DNA of 64,000 nucleotides from Wenjunlia tyrosinilytica (GCF_014646055.1 NZ_BMMS01000009.1:174679-238678); one strand, 5' to 3'. Counted from the first letter of the stretch, positions 17,404-25,854 are shown. Notes: generated by a model not told the origin, from the sequence alone. Numbers and translations are program-made.

Positions 17404-17814
17404 ATGGACATCTCGACCGACCCGGCCAGGCTCGACATACCCCGCATCCACACGTGGCTCTCCACGGACGCCTATTGGGCTCTGGGCCGCCCGCTGGAGA
17501 AGGTCGAGCAGAGCATCCGCAACTCCCTCAACTTCGGCGTCTACTCCTGCGACGGCGAAGGCGAGCAGATCGCTTACGCCCGCGTCGTCACCGACCACGC
17601 CGTCTTCGCCTTGCTGTGCGACGTCTACGTCGCCCGCGAGGCGCGCGGCCGGGGCGTCGGCGTTCGCCTGGTGGAAACCGTCCGCGACCACCTGGCCCCG
17701 CTGGGCCTGCGCCGCGTCCTCCTGGCGACAGCGGATGCCCACGGGGTCTACGAGAAGGTGGGCTTCACCCCACTGGCGAGGCCAGAACGCTGGATGGCGC
17801 TGGAGGCGAGCTGA
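17404..17814 (+). CDS. GNAT-family N-acetyltransferase
   Basis: Cytoplasmic acetyltransferase of 136 aa. The acetyl-CoA loop is ARGRGVGVRLVETV after strand 4 (FALLCDVYVARE). The C-terminal YEKVGFTPL segment is typical of GNATs that act on small molecules. The substrate is unknown. There is no good ribosome-binding site ahead of ATG 17404, so it may be leaderless. Its last 50 nt overlap the 3' end of the convergent kinase-like gene. Confidence 0.85.
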   Translation: MDISTDPARLDIPRIHTWLSTDAYWALGRPLEKVEQSIRNSLNFGVYSCDGEGEQIAYARVVTDHAVFALLCDVYVAREARGRGVGVRLVETVRDHLAPLGLRRVLLATADAHGVYEKVGFTPLARPERWMALEAS

Positions 17815-18991
17815 GCGGGGCCGACCGCGACCGGTGCCAGTCCCGCAGAAGGTCCTCGATCCGGGGCAGCACCGGAATTCGCTCCAGGGACAGCGGCCCC
17901 TCGGCCCGCACGAGTGCTCCGTGGACGGCTCGGGCCGCCCGCCGCAGCGCCTCCGGTTCCGCCCAGGGACCGAGGCCGCGGGCGGCACGCATGATGTCCG
18001 GGTAGACCGACTGGGCCCGCTCGAAGTCGACGTAGCGGTCGAGGTCGCGCTCCATCCCCTCGACCAGGTCGGGTGAGACCTCGCCGACCGCCCGCTGCCA
18101 GCGGTGCACCACCTCGTCCCACTGCCCCGGCCGCGGATAGCTCATCCGGCACAGATGGGTCGCCAGGTCGTGCACGGGGTCGCCGAGCATGGCCAGTTCC
18201 CAGTCCAGGACGAACAGGCTCCCGTCGGGCCTGACGATGAGATTGTGCCGGTGCACATCCGTGTGCAGGAGCACGAAGGGGCGGGACACAAGGCCGCCGA
18301 GCCTCTCCCCGAAGGCAAGCAGGGCAGTCTCGCGGACACCGAGGCCGTCGAACAGCGCCCCGAACTCCTGACGGTTGGGGCGGTGCACCTCCTCCTCGGC
18401 GAACCGCAGCAGCCGCAGCAGAAAGCCCGTGGAGTCCCCGTCCTTCGGCCAGTCCTCGGGCAGGGGGGGCAGAGCGGCGGTGTCCAGCGCGGCCAGCGTG
18501 CCGAACAGTTCGAGGATCTGCGACACGTACCGCTCGTCCACCGGCTTGCCCGCCGCGCACAGCCTGGCCAGGGGCTCGCCGGGAGCGTAGGTGTGAACGG
18601 TGAAGTCACCGCGGTCGGCCAGGCAGCGGGGGATGCGGGGCACCCGGCGTTCGAGCGCGCCGAGGACGTCGGCCTCGCTCGGCCATACGCGCAGGACCAC
18701 CTTGAGGGCGTCGCGGATCGGAACGCGCAGCTTCACCTGTTCGCTGTCCCGCGGCCGTGCGCGCACGAGGTAGTTGCGATTGTGATGGCCCACCAGTGGT
18801 TCGACGTCGCGCACGGCCCAGGCCAGGAGTTCGTCCCAGGGGGGGTCGGGTTCCGGACGGGAGGCGTCGCCGGGTACGCCCGTAGGGGGAGCTGGCATCG
18901 AGTGACCTGACCAAGTGGAAGTGCTGCGTGGTGCGGGCCGTTGCGCACCGTGGCCGACCCGGGTGGAGTCCTGGTCGAAGCCGCTGATCAC
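17765..18991 (-). CDS. Aminoglycoside phosphotransferase/choline kinase-like protein
   Basis: Protein kinase-like-fold enzyme of about 408 aa (APH family). The catalytic loop is VLLHTDVHRHNLIV (HxDxxxxN), followed by LFVLDWELAMLGDP with the metal-binding Asp. HHNRNYLVR and LKVVLRVWPSE give the nucleotide-binding strands. These enzymes phosphorylate small molecules; the substrate is not known and resistance is not implied. The GTG at 18991 overlaps the HAD stop by 4 nt, just as the HAD start overlaps the GntR stop, so a coupled three-gene operon is likely. ATG 18898 is an alternative start that omits a low-complexity N-terminus. Confidence 0.82.
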   Translation of the reverse strand: MISGFDQDSTRVGHGAQRPAPRSTSTWSGHSMPAPPTGVPGDASRPEPDPPWDELLAWAVRDVEPLVGHHNRNYLVRARPRDSEQVKLRVPIRDALKVVLRVWPSEADVLGALERRVPRIPRCLADRGDFTVHTYAPGEPLARLCAAGKPVDERYVSQILELFGTLAALDTAALPPLPEDWPKDGDSTGFLLRLLRFAEEEVHRPNRQEFGALFDGLGVRETALLAFGERLGGLVSRPFVLLHTDVHRHNLIVRPDGSLFVLDWELAMLGDPVHDLATHLCRMSYPRPGQWDEVVHRWQRAVGEVSPDLVEGMERDLDRYVDFERAQSVYPDIMRAARGLGPWAEPEALRRAARAVHGALVRAEGPLSLERIPVLPRIEDLLRDWHRSRSAPLSSPPAPSSVLASPVG

Positions 18992-19725
18992 CGGGGTGTC
19001 GTGTACAGCGCTTCCCGCAGGTAGCCCAATGAGCTCACGACGACATCGGCGTCGGCGGCACGCAGCACTGTGGCCTTGTGGGGAGTGCGGGCGTACCCGA
19101 TGAACCGTACGTTCGCGCTCTTGGCGGCGTTCACGTCCGATGGCGAGTCACCGAGCATCAGACAGGCATCGGGCAGCATATCGAGAGCCCTCATCGCCCG
19201 GTCAAGGCAGTCGGGGCTGGGCTTCATCTCTTCGACCCGTTCGGCCTCGCGACCGAACACGTATGGCCCAAAAAGTCCGGCGAGTCCACTGGAGTTGAGA
19301 TACTCCCGCGCGGCCGCCGGAGCGTTGTTGGTCGTGATGGCGATCCGCACCCCCATCCCGACGAGGTCGCGCACCAGTCCCTCGGCATGGGGGGTGGCGC
19401 CGGCGGAGCGGGCGGCGGTGATCTCCTCCGCCGTCAGCGCGGCGTTGATCTCGGCCACCAGCGCCGGACGCGCACCGGATCCCGGAGCGGCCAGGGCACG
19501 CAGCACCTCGTGCGGGTCGTCGGTCGCGTCCGGTGGGCAGAGCTCATGCCCGCGCGCCCGCACCAGGGCCTTGAGCCGGGCACCGACCTTGGGTGCGGGG
19601 TGGTTGGCGAACAGACGGCACAGCGGACCGTCGAAATCGAACAGCACGCACTCCGCCCCCTTGAGCAGCGGATGCAGCACCGCGAAGTCGGGCCGCTCGG
19701 ACCAGTCGGAATCAGTCGGTGTCAC
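18988..19725 (-). CDS. HAD-superfamily hydrolase
   Basis: Cytoplasmic phosphatase-like protein of 245 aa. Motif I VLFDFDGPLC has nucleophile D30 and D32. Motif II is IAITTNN, motif III Lys is in EEMKPSPDC, and motif IV is MLGDSPSDVNAAK. An alpha-helical cap lies between motifs I and II, as in phosphoglycolate phosphatase-type HADs. The GTG start overlaps the GntR stop (GTGA). Being next to a small-molecule kinase-like gene suggests that the two act on the same phosphorylated metabolite. The substrate is unknown. Confidence 0.87.
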   Translation of the reverse strand: MTPTDSDWSERPDFAVLHPLLKGAECVLFDFDGPLCRLFANHPAPKVGARLKALVRARGHELCPPDATDDPHEVLRALAAPGSGARPALVAEINAALTAEEITAARSAGATPHAEGLVRDLVGMGVRIAITTNNAPAAAREYLNSSGLAGLFGPYVFGREAERVEEMKPSPDCLDRAMRALDMLPDACLMLGDSPSDVNAAKSANVRFIGYARTPHKATVLRAADADVVVSSLGYLREALYTTPR

Positions 19726-20618
19726 TCAGAAAGTTTCAGTTCCTCGGCGATTGTTGACCAGAGCGAGGTGAACCACGCCTGGGACTCTCGGACAAAGATG
19801 CCACTGGGGTCGTTGTCGTCGTCGGGGTTCTTCGCATGCCAGAACAGGGTCGAGCCCAGCCCCAGCACGTCGTAGACCGGCCCCCACTCGGGGTTCTCCG
19901 GGATCGAGCGCTCCACCACTCGGTAGAAGCCCACCAGCACATCGTTCTCATTGAGCACGTACAGCTTCTGGACAGGGGTGATCGGGACCGAACGGATCTC
20001 GACCGAGACCTCGGGGGCGTGCGCGACCATCTGCGACTCCCCCAGGGCCAGCAGCTTATTGCGCAGCAGGTAGGCATTGTTGTTGATCAACCGGTTGAGC
20101 CGCTTCAGCGGTTTGGCGTCGTCGGGGTCCGAAAGCCGTTGCGGCAGGGCGAGATGGGCCCCCGGACTCGGCAGCAGGACCCGCAAGGTGATGGACTTCG
20201 GCCGCAGTTCCCCCGCGTAGATGCGCCGCAGCGGCCTCTCGAACGCCCCGTGCAGGGTCTGCGTCGTCAGGCAGAAGGCGTCGATCCGCACATGCTCGGC
20301 GGCGAAAGCCGATTCGAGGTGCTGCACGAGGGAGACGACGGCTGCCTGGGGCTGGTGCAGATCCTCCGACGGGGGGTGCCGGTTGGCGACGACCGCGGCC
20401 CTGCCGCGCTGCGAGTCGAGGTAGCCCTCGTCCTGCAGTTCCTGGATCGCCCGCTGAACCGTGGAGCGCGAGACATGGAAGCGCTCCTTCAGCATTTCCT
20501 GCGTGGGCAGTTGGTCGCCGACCGCGAGAGTCCCTTGCAGGATCTCCTGGCGCAGCTCCTCGGCCACGCGCTGGAACGGCGGACGCCGGGTCTCCACCGA
20601 AGACTGCTCGCTGTCCAT
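19722..20618 (-). CDS. GntR-family transcriptional regulator
   Basis: DNA-binding regulator of 298 aa. The winged HTH (about 12-80) contains VAEELRQEILQGTLAVGDQL, ERFHVSRSTVQRAIQELQ and an extended wing. A C-terminal region of about 200 aa ends at LKLSE. This region does not look like a standard FCD or UTRA ligand domain. Start ATG 20618 gives the family-like N-terminus; the frame is open to 20681. It heads a GntR-HAD-kinase operon. The upstream gap has repeated CAAGTT/AACTTG motifs that could be its operators. Confidence 0.85.
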   Translation of the reverse strand: MDSEQSSVETRRPPFQRVAEELRQEILQGTLAVGDQLPTQEMLKERFHVSRSTVQRAIQELQDEGYLDSQRGRAAVVANRHPPSEDLHQPQAAVVSLVQHLESAFAAEHVRIDAFCLTTQTLHGAFERPLRRIYAGELRPKSITLRVLLPSPGAHLALPQRLSDPDDAKPLKRLNRLINNNAYLLRNKLLALGESQMVAHAPEVSVEIRSVPITPVQKLYVLNENDVLVGFYRVVERSIPENPEWGPVYDVLGLGSTLFWHAKNPDDDNDPSGIFVRESQAWFTSLWSTIAEELKLSE

Positions 20619-20982
20619 GGCGCCAACCGTACAACTGCTGGACTTGCCCGAGACCTTGCCTGACCCAACTTTCCCGGCCACTCGGGCGGAAGTGGGCGGA
20701 CCACCAGCTCAAGTTGGGCAATCCGGCAGTCTTTGAGACCACTACCTCGCCGTCGGTCAACTTCCCACTACATAGAGCAATATGCCTGGCTCAAGTTTAT
20801 CGATCTGCCATTCAAGGGGACAACATGATTGAGAACAGTCGGTCAACTTGCCTCACTTGATTGAGAGTTGACTATCTCGGAGTGGTGTCCCTCCCCGAGT
20901 TCACAGGTGTGCGGCGGAGGGCACCCCGATGTCCTCGCCTGCCTCGAGCAGTGCCCTGCGTGGAGGGAAATGGGGGATCACA
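20619..20982. promoter_or_regulatory. AT-richer promoter region with repeated AACTT/AAGTT motifs
   Basis: This 364-bp divergent gap is less GC-rich than its surroundings. GTCGGTCAACTT occurs at 20752-20763 and again at 20838-20849. CAAGTT occurs near 20710 and 20792, and CCAACTTTCCC near 20673. Several lie within 230 bp of the GntR start, and GAGTTGAC near 20866 could serve a rightward promoter. The spread of both orientations suggests multiple operator sites. Confidence 0.5.
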
Positions 20983-21138
20983 ATGCCCGTCCTCGCGTTC
21001 ACCTTCGAGCAAGTCATGCAGTTCCGGTTCGGGGTCGGCGGCGCCACCCTCGCCCTGCTGTTCCTCGCCTACCTCAAGGCCAAGAACGAGCTCTACCAGT
21101 GCATCGCCATCGCCGTCGTCCTGCTCATGATCTTCTGA
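20983..21138 (+). CDS. 51-aa small membrane protein
   Basis: Small hydrophobic protein of 51 aa with two likely membrane segments (GGATLALLFLAYL; CIAIAVVLLMIF) joined by a charged KAKNEL turn. The ATG at 20983 follows GGGGGA with 5-nt spacing. The family is not recognised. It ends 4 nt before the stop of the convergent Eis-like gene. Hydrophobic pattern and ribosome-binding site support a real gene. Confidence 0.6.
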   Translation: MPVLAFTFEQVMQFRFGVGGATLALLFLAYLKAKNELYQCIAIAVVLLMIF

Positions 21139-21142
21139 AGCC

Positions 21143-22387
21143 TCAGAATATGTCGGGGCACCACGGGCGCCGGCCGGTGCGGAACATCGCGTCGACCCGG
21201 CCCGCGGCGTTCGCGGTGGACTCCTCGACCCGGCCCACCACCGCCAGCCTCGTTGCCGTCTCCTCGCCCAGGTACAGCGAGCCCAGGGCGGTCGCGTCCA
21301 GCGTCAGGTCGGCGGAACGGGTGGTCCGCTCGCAGGTCGCGCCGACCGGAGACCCGTCGAGGAGGAAGCGTCCCGCCGCGTAGCCGTCGCGGTCGTGGAC
21401 CTCGAGGACCAGCGCGTCGGCGGCCGAGTAGGCACGGGCCGCCAAAATGGCGGGAACGTCCAGCGGCCGCAGCCACATGTAGTCCGCGTACGTGGTCCGC
21501 GTGACCGCACGGGGGTCGCCGAGGAGCAGGGGCAGGATGTCGTCCGGGGGGCGGTGTCCGGCGGAGACGGTCCACACCCAGTCGACCGACATGGCGTAGC
21601 GCCACAGCTCCGCCTCGGCGGCCGGGGTGGCCGCGATCAGCTCGACGACATTCAGCTTGTCCCTGGGCACCTTGGACTCCCAGCGGTCGTCCACGGTGTA
21701 GGCGAGCAGGCCGTCGACCTGGCCGGAGGCATCGCGGTACAGCACCCTGAAGGGCTCGGTCCAGGGCTCGCCCGGCATCCGCAGATGGCCGGCCGCCATC
21801 TGCCACCAGCGCTCGTTGCGCGGCATCGCCCCCGGGCAGGTGAGCCGGAAGCGGTCGTACAGTTCGGGGCCGTACTTCAGCATCTCGGCAGCGTCCACGA
21901 GGTCCAGGCGGCCCTCGGACGGGGGCGCGCAAGGGCCGAGGGCGGCTCGGGCCAGATCGACCTCGTAGTCGACGGACGTCGTGGCCTGGCCGAAGCCGTA
22001 GCGGCCGTAGATCCCGTACTCGGCGGCGATGAGCACGGACACCGGCTCCTCGCGCTCGGCACTGGCCCGCAGTTCCTCGGCCATCATCCGCGTCAGCAGG
22101 CCGCGGCGGCGGTGGGTGGCGGTCACGGCGACGTTGGAGATCGCGGAGGCGGCCACGGTCCCACCGCCGGGCACGGTCACCTCGCTGGGAAAGCTGCGGA
22201 ACGTTCCCACGCAGCGCGCCCCGTCGAACGCCCCCTGGGTACGGGCCGGGATCACCCGCAGGCGCCGGATGTCGGCGGCGCCCTCGTTGTAGGGGCGCAG
22301 GAAACCGGTGTCGAGCGCCTTCGACCACTCGGGTATGTCGCTGTCGGTGATGTAGCGGACGTCGAGGGCGTCCCCGCGTTCGGTCAT
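21143..22387 (-). CDS. Eis-like GNAT acetyltransferase
   Basis: Three-domain acetyltransferase of 414 aa resembling Eis. The first GNAT domain has acetyl-CoA loop VTATHRRRGLLTRMM and the Tyr motif EYGIYGRYGFG, where Eis places its general acid Tyr. A second GNAT-like region follows, and a sterol-carrier-like C-terminal domain ends exactly in CPDIF, so the chain ends in the Phe whose carboxylate acts as general base in Eis (family knowledge). Eis enzymes acetylate amines of aminoglycosides or peptides at several positions; the natural substrate here is unknown. ATG start at 22387. Confidence 0.85.
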   Translation of the reverse strand: MTERGDALDVRYITDSDIPEWSKALDTGFLRPYNEGAADIRRLRVIPARTQGAFDGARCVGTFRSFPSEVTVPGGGTVAASAISNVAVTATHRRRGLLTRMMAEELRASAEREEPVSVLIAAEYGIYGRYGFGQATTSVDYEVDLARAALGPCAPPSEGRLDLVDAAEMLKYGPELYDRFRLTCPGAMPRNERWWQMAAGHLRMPGEPWTEPFRVLYRDASGQVDGLLAYTVDDRWESKVPRDKLNVVELIAATPAAEAELWRYAMSVDWVWTVSAGHRPPDDILPLLLGDPRAVTRTTYADYMWLRPLDVPAILAARAYSAADALVLEVHDRDGYAAGRFLLDGSPVGATCERTTRSADLTLDATALGSLYLGEETATRLAVVGRVEESTANAAGRVDAMFRTGRRPWCPDIF

Positions 22388-22475
22388 CCGAGCAGGCTAG
22401 AACGCGGCTCGAAGCGGGCGCATCCGAGTTTCCGCCGCCGCCCGCGCCCCTTCCCGACCGATGGACCGGCGGCCC

Positions 22476-22531
22476 GGTGACGGCCGACCGGTGACGGCCG
22501 ACCAGTGACGGCCGACCAGTGACGGCGGAGC
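22476..22531. repeat. 14-bp tandem repeat, 4 copies
   Basis: RGTGACGGCCGACC units start at 22476, 22490, 22504 and 22518; the last is diverged. The array lies between the asparaginase stop (22557) and the Eis-like start (22387). Confidence 0.8.
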
Positions 22532-22556
22532 GCCGACCGCTGACCGGCGGTCCGGC

Positions 22557-23513
22557 TCAGAAGGCCGCGCGGACCTCTCCGACCCGTCTGCCGCCCCCGC
22601 ACAGCGGCGAGTCCCCAATCTTGTCCAGTACCGCGGCCTCGACACCCATACGGCGCAGGGCCTGCGCCAGCACGGGGCCGATGGCCCGCTTGGCGCCGTC
22701 GTCGACCTTGAACGCCAGCGCCCTGCCGTCCTCCAGCGCCACCGCCTGGACCGCCTCGGCGCCCATCTTGGCCATCGACCCGGGCACCTCCTCCATCAGC
22801 CAGGTGTCTATGCGCCGGGTCCCGGCGACGAACGAGGGGTGGGCGCGCATCGCGTCGGCCACCCGCCGCTCGGGGGTGCCCGGCTCGGCGAGGACGAACG
22901 CGCGGAAGGCACGGGCCAGGCCGGTCAGGCTCACCGCCATCAGCGGCGCTCCGCAGCCGTCCGTGCCGATGTGGTCGACGGGGTCGCCGGTGAACTCGCG
23001 CACCACCCGCAGGATCTCCTGCTGCACCGGGTGGTCGATCTCCAGATACGTCCTGGTGGGCCAGCCGTTGGCCACGCACACGGCGAGCATGGCGGCGTGC
23101 TTGCCCGAGCAGTCCATGAGTATCGGCTCGCGCTCGCCCCCGGCCCTCAGATGCAGCTCCGTCTCCACCTCGTCGAGGGGGAACGAGTGCGGGGTCTGCA
23201 ACGCGCTCTCGTCCAGTCCCGCGGAGGCCAGGATGGCGCGGACCCCGTCACGGTGGAACGTTTCCCCCGAGTGGCTGGAGGAGGCCAGCGCCAGGAGCTC
23301 CCCGTCGAGGTCGAGCCCGAGGCGCAGCACCGCGGCCGCCTGCATCGGCTTGGTGCTGGAGCGGGGGAAGATCGGCGCGTCCGGCTCCCCCAGCGCCAGC
23401 TCCACCGAGCCGTCCGCCGCCAGCGCCACCACGGAACCGCAGTGGCGTCCCTCCACGAAGCCGGAACGGACGACCTCGGCGAGCACGGGGTGCGCGGCGG
23501 TGTTGGCGTTCAT
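22557..23513 (-). CDS. L-asparaginase, ReAV (Rhizobium etli type II) family
   Basis: Asparaginase of 318 aa of the class related to serine beta-lactamases rather than the Thr-dependent E. coli type. Visible motifs: CGSVVALAADG, FPRSSTKPMQ (SxxK), SSHSGETFH, LMDCSGKHAAML and GTDGCGAPLMAVS, with the conserved Cys and Lys residues that bind zinc and act in catalysis in ReAV (family knowledge). There is no signal peptide, so it is probably cytoplasmic, converting asparagine to aspartate and ammonia. Start ATG 23513, 55 nt after the rsiG stop on the same strand. The two may be co-transcribed, though no functional tie is known. Confidence 0.88.
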   Translation of the reverse strand: MNANTAAHPVLAEVVRSGFVEGRHCGSVVALAADGSVELALGEPDAPIFPRSSTKPMQAAAVLRLGLDLDGELLALASSSHSGETFHRDGVRAILASAGLDESALQTPHSFPLDEVETELHLRAGGEREPILMDCSGKHAAMLAVCVANGWPTRTYLEIDHPVQQEILRVVREFTGDPVDHIGTDGCGAPLMAVSLTGLARAFRAFVLAEPGTPERRVADAMRAHPSFVAGTRRIDTWLMEEVPGSMAKMGAEAVQAVALEDGRALAFKVDDGAKRAIGPVLAQALRRMGVEAAVLDKIGDSPLCGGGRRVGEVRAAF

Positions 23514-23568
23514 CTACGGGCCCTCCGGGGGTTGGTGGATGCGGCGCGGCCCCGCCCCGGAGCCGGGA

Positions 23569-24126
23569 TCACCCTCCGGAGAGCAGGTCGTCGACTCGTG
23601 CTTCTCCTTCACGGTACCTGCGGGCGATTTCGGCACTGCATCCGTCGGCCGTGCGCTGGAGCCGCTGCCTGCGCTCGGAGACCTCCTCCTCGTGTCCGGC
23701 CAGGCGGCCCATCGCCTGCCGCAGCTCGTCGTCCGTACGGGCGTCGAGATCGGACAGCTCCACCTCGGCGAGCATCTCCTCGGCCAGCCTGCGGTGCTCC
23801 TCCCCGCGGGGGGTGCTCAGGGTGACATGGCGGGCGGAGGTGCGCACGCGGGAGGGGACGTCGGCCAGGATCTCGGGGAGCTGGTCCAGCAGGTTGGCCC
23901 GGGTGCCGGTGCGGCGGGCCAGCTCCGCGCGGAGGATGTCGATGCGCCCCTGGAGGAGACGGCGCAGGTAGGAGAGGTCCGCCTCCTCCTGAGTGGCACT
24001 GCGGCGCAGGTCGCGCAGTTCGTCGAGGGTCAGTCCGCTCAGCGCCGGCGCCACCGGTTCGCACGCGCGGTCCTTGAGGGGCGCCCTCGGGCCGGGGGCC
24101 CTGAGGTAGGGCGGTTCCGCCGTCAT
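23569..24126 (-). CDS. rsiG: RsiG, c-di-GMP-dependent anti-sigma factor of WhiG
   Basis: Predicted all-helical protein of 185 aa. It carries two exact copies of the RsiG signature E(X)3S(X)2R(X)3Q(X)3D: E48-S52-R55-Q59-D63 and E146-S150-R153-Q157-D161, in the two long antiparallel helices. In Streptomyces these bind a partly intercalated c-di-GMP dimer, and the loaded protein holds the sporulation sigma factor WhiG inactive. ATG 24126 follows GAGGAG; the frame is open for 48 codons upstream without family-like sequence. It is divergent from dtd and upstream of an asparaginase gene. WhiG itself is not in the window. Confidence 0.92.
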   Translation of the reverse strand: MTAEPPYLRAPGPRAPLKDRACEPVAPALSGLTLDELRDLRRSATQEEADLSYLRRLLQGRIDILRAELARRTGTRANLLDQLPEILADVPSRVRTSARHVTLSTPRGEEHRRLAEEMLAEVELSDLDARTDDELRQAMGRLAGHEEEVSERRQRLQRTADGCSAEIARRYREGEARVDDLLSGG

Positions 24127-24268
24127 GTGCACTCCTCGTTGCGGGGCAAACGGGCCATGCCAGGCATCGTGCCACTCAGTGGACGAGGCGCGCAGCGACT
24201 CCGCCCCCCAACAGCCCCGAACGGCCCTCTGGAAATGGCCGGGTTCGCTCCCTGGAAGGATGTCCGTC

Positions 24269-24694
24269 ATGCGTGCAGTGGCTCAGGTGGTGACCCAGGC
24301 GAGCGTGACGGTCGACGGCGAGGTGGTCGGGGAGATCGACGGTCCCGGCCTGTGCGTCCTGGTGGGCGTGACCCACGACGACACCCCGGCGAAGGCCGAT
24401 CAGCTCGCCCGCAAGCTGTGGAGCCTGCGCATCCTGCCCGACGAGAAGTCCTGCTCGGACGTGGGCGCACCCCTGCTGGTGATCAGCCAGTTCACTCTCT
24501 ACGGTGAAGCGCGCAAGGGCCGCCGCCCCACCTGGAACGCCGCCGCCCCCGGCCCGGTCGCCGAACCCCTCGTGGACGAGGTGGTGGCCCGGCTGCGGGC
24601 ACTGGGGGCGCGGGTGGAGACGGGCAGGTTCGGGGCGGACATGAAGGTCGCGCTCGTCAACGACGGCCCGTTCACCGTGATCGTCGAGATGTAG
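24269..24694 (+). CDS. dtd: D-aminoacyl-tRNA deacylase
   Basis: Chirality proofreading enzyme of 141 aa that removes D-amino acids (and glycine from tRNA-Ala) from tRNA. Both signatures are present: [17 protein letters not shown] (SQxxT active-site motif) and [11 protein letters not shown] (the cross-subunit GP motif). Length is normal. ATG 24269 is chosen because AAGGA lies 8 nt upstream; ATG 24260 would leave no spacing. Divergent from rsiG with a 142-bp gap. A long tandem repeat follows the stop. Confidence 0.93.
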   Translation: MRAVAQVVTQASVTVDGEVVGEIDGPGLCVLVGVTHDDTPAKADQLARKLWSLRILPDEKSCSDVGAPLLVISQFTLYGEARKGRRPTWNAAAPGPVAEPLVDEVVARLRALGARVETGRFGADMKVALVNDGPFTVIVEM

Positions 24695-24730
24695 ACCGCC
24701 CCGCTCGCCCCCGCAGGCGTTCGGCCCCTG

Positions 24731-24869
24731 CCTTCGCGTCGGCCGCTGTCTTCGGTCGGCCGCTGTCTTCGGTCGGCCGCTGTCTTCGGTCGGCCGCTGT
24801 CTTCGGTCGGCCGCTGTCTTCGGTCGGCCGCTGTCTTCGCGTCGGCTGCTGCCTTCGCGTCGGCCGCTA
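24731..24869. repeat. 17-bp tandem repeat, 5 perfect copies plus 18-bp variants
   Basis: tcttcggtcggccgctg is repeated perfectly five times (24749-24833). It is flanked by an 18-bp variant on the left (24731) and two on the right (24834, 24852), which carry an extra base (ttcgcgtcgg). The array fills the gap between the convergent dtd and ygfZ genes and reaches the ygfZ stop codon. Confidence 0.9.
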
Positions 24870-25832
24870 CTGCGGGACGACCACCTCCTGGGCGGCGGCG
24901 ACGCCGCCCGCGAGCAGGGGGGCGTCCACGGGGGTGTTCCGCTTCACCAGCGCCAGCGCCACCGGACCCAGCTCCCAGTGCCGGGCCGAGGAGGTGACAA
25001 AGCCGATCTGGCGGCCGTCCTCCCCGTCCGAGGCCAGCCGCACGGGGGCGCCATGAGTGGGCAGGGACACCTCGGTCCCGTCCAGGTGCAGGAAGACCAG
25101 GCGGCGCGGGGGCTTGCCCAGGTTGTGGACGCGCGCCACGGTCTCCTGGCCGCGGTAGCAGCCCTTCTCCAGGTGCACGGCGGACTCCAGCCAGCCGAGC
25201 TCGTGCGGGATGGTGCGGTGGTCGGTCTCCATGCCGAGGCGGGGCCGGTGGGCCTCCACCCGCAGAGCCTCCAGCGCCCAGACGCCGACGGCCGGACCGT
25301 TCGCCTGAGCGAACGCCTCCAGTTCCCCGCGCGGCAGGAACAGGTCCCGGCCGTAGGCGGTCTCCCGCACGGCGGCGACGCCCGAGGGCTCGGCGATGCT
25401 GCCCGCGGGCAGGTGGACCACCGCGTACTCGCCGGTGGCGTCGGCGACCTCCACCCGGTAGAAGAACTTCATCGACTCCAGGTAGGCGATCAGCTCCTCC
25501 TGGGTCCCCGGCTCGACATGAACCCAGGTCGTGGAGCCGTCGTCCACCAGGTAGAGCGCGTGCTCGATGTGCCCGTGCGCGGAGAGGACCAGCGCCTCGG
25601 TGGCCTGGCCCGCCGGGAGGTGGCTCACATGCTGGGTCAGGAGCAGATGCAGCCAGGCGAGGCGGTCGTCACCGGTGACCTTGACGACACCCCGGTGCGA
25701 AAGGTCGACGAAACCGGTGCCCGAGGCGAGCGCGCGCTGCTCGCGGAACAGATCGCCGTAGTGCGCGGCGACGCCTTCATCGGGGCCTTCCGCGGGGACG
25801 GCGGAGGGCAGCGACAGCAGTGGGCTCTTCAT
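24867..25832 (-). CDS. ygfZ: Folate-binding protein YgfZ (GcvT-like)
   Basis: Protein of 321 aa of the YgfZ/GcvT family, which uses tetrahydrofolate to support assembly or repair of iron-sulfur clusters. The family signature KGCYRGQETVARVHNLGKPP is near residue 220, and DRLAWLHLLLTQHV near 60 belongs to the folate-binding core. ATG 25832 begins at a sensible N-terminus (MKSPLLSLPS); the frame is open 26 codons upstream. It lies 22 nt after the nur stop, so nur-ygfZ are likely co-transcribed. Its own stop codon is inside the last unit of a tandem repeat. Confidence 0.9.
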   Translation of the reverse strand: MKSPLLSLPSAVPAEGPDEGVAAHYGDLFREQRALASGTGFVDLSHRGVVKVTGDDRLAWLHLLLTQHVSHLPAGQATEALVLSAHGHIEHALYLVDDGSTTWVHVEPGTQEELIAYLESMKFFYRVEVADATGEYAVVHLPAGSIAEPSGVAAVRETAYGRDLFLPRGELEAFAQANGPAVGVWALEALRVEAHRPRLGMETDHRTIPHELGWLESAVHLEKGCYRGQETVARVHNLGKPPRRLVFLHLDGTEVSLPTHGAPVRLASDGEDGRQIGFVTSSARHWELGPVALALVKRNTPVDAPLLAGGVAAAQEVVVPQ

Positions 25833-25854
25833 GCCGTCCAGCGTACGCGGGGAC

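Noticed and set aside
17765..18991. Aminoglycoside resistance gene
   Set aside because: The HxDxxxxN kinase motif is shared by many small-molecule kinases, and the operon context (GntR, HAD) does not indicate resistance.
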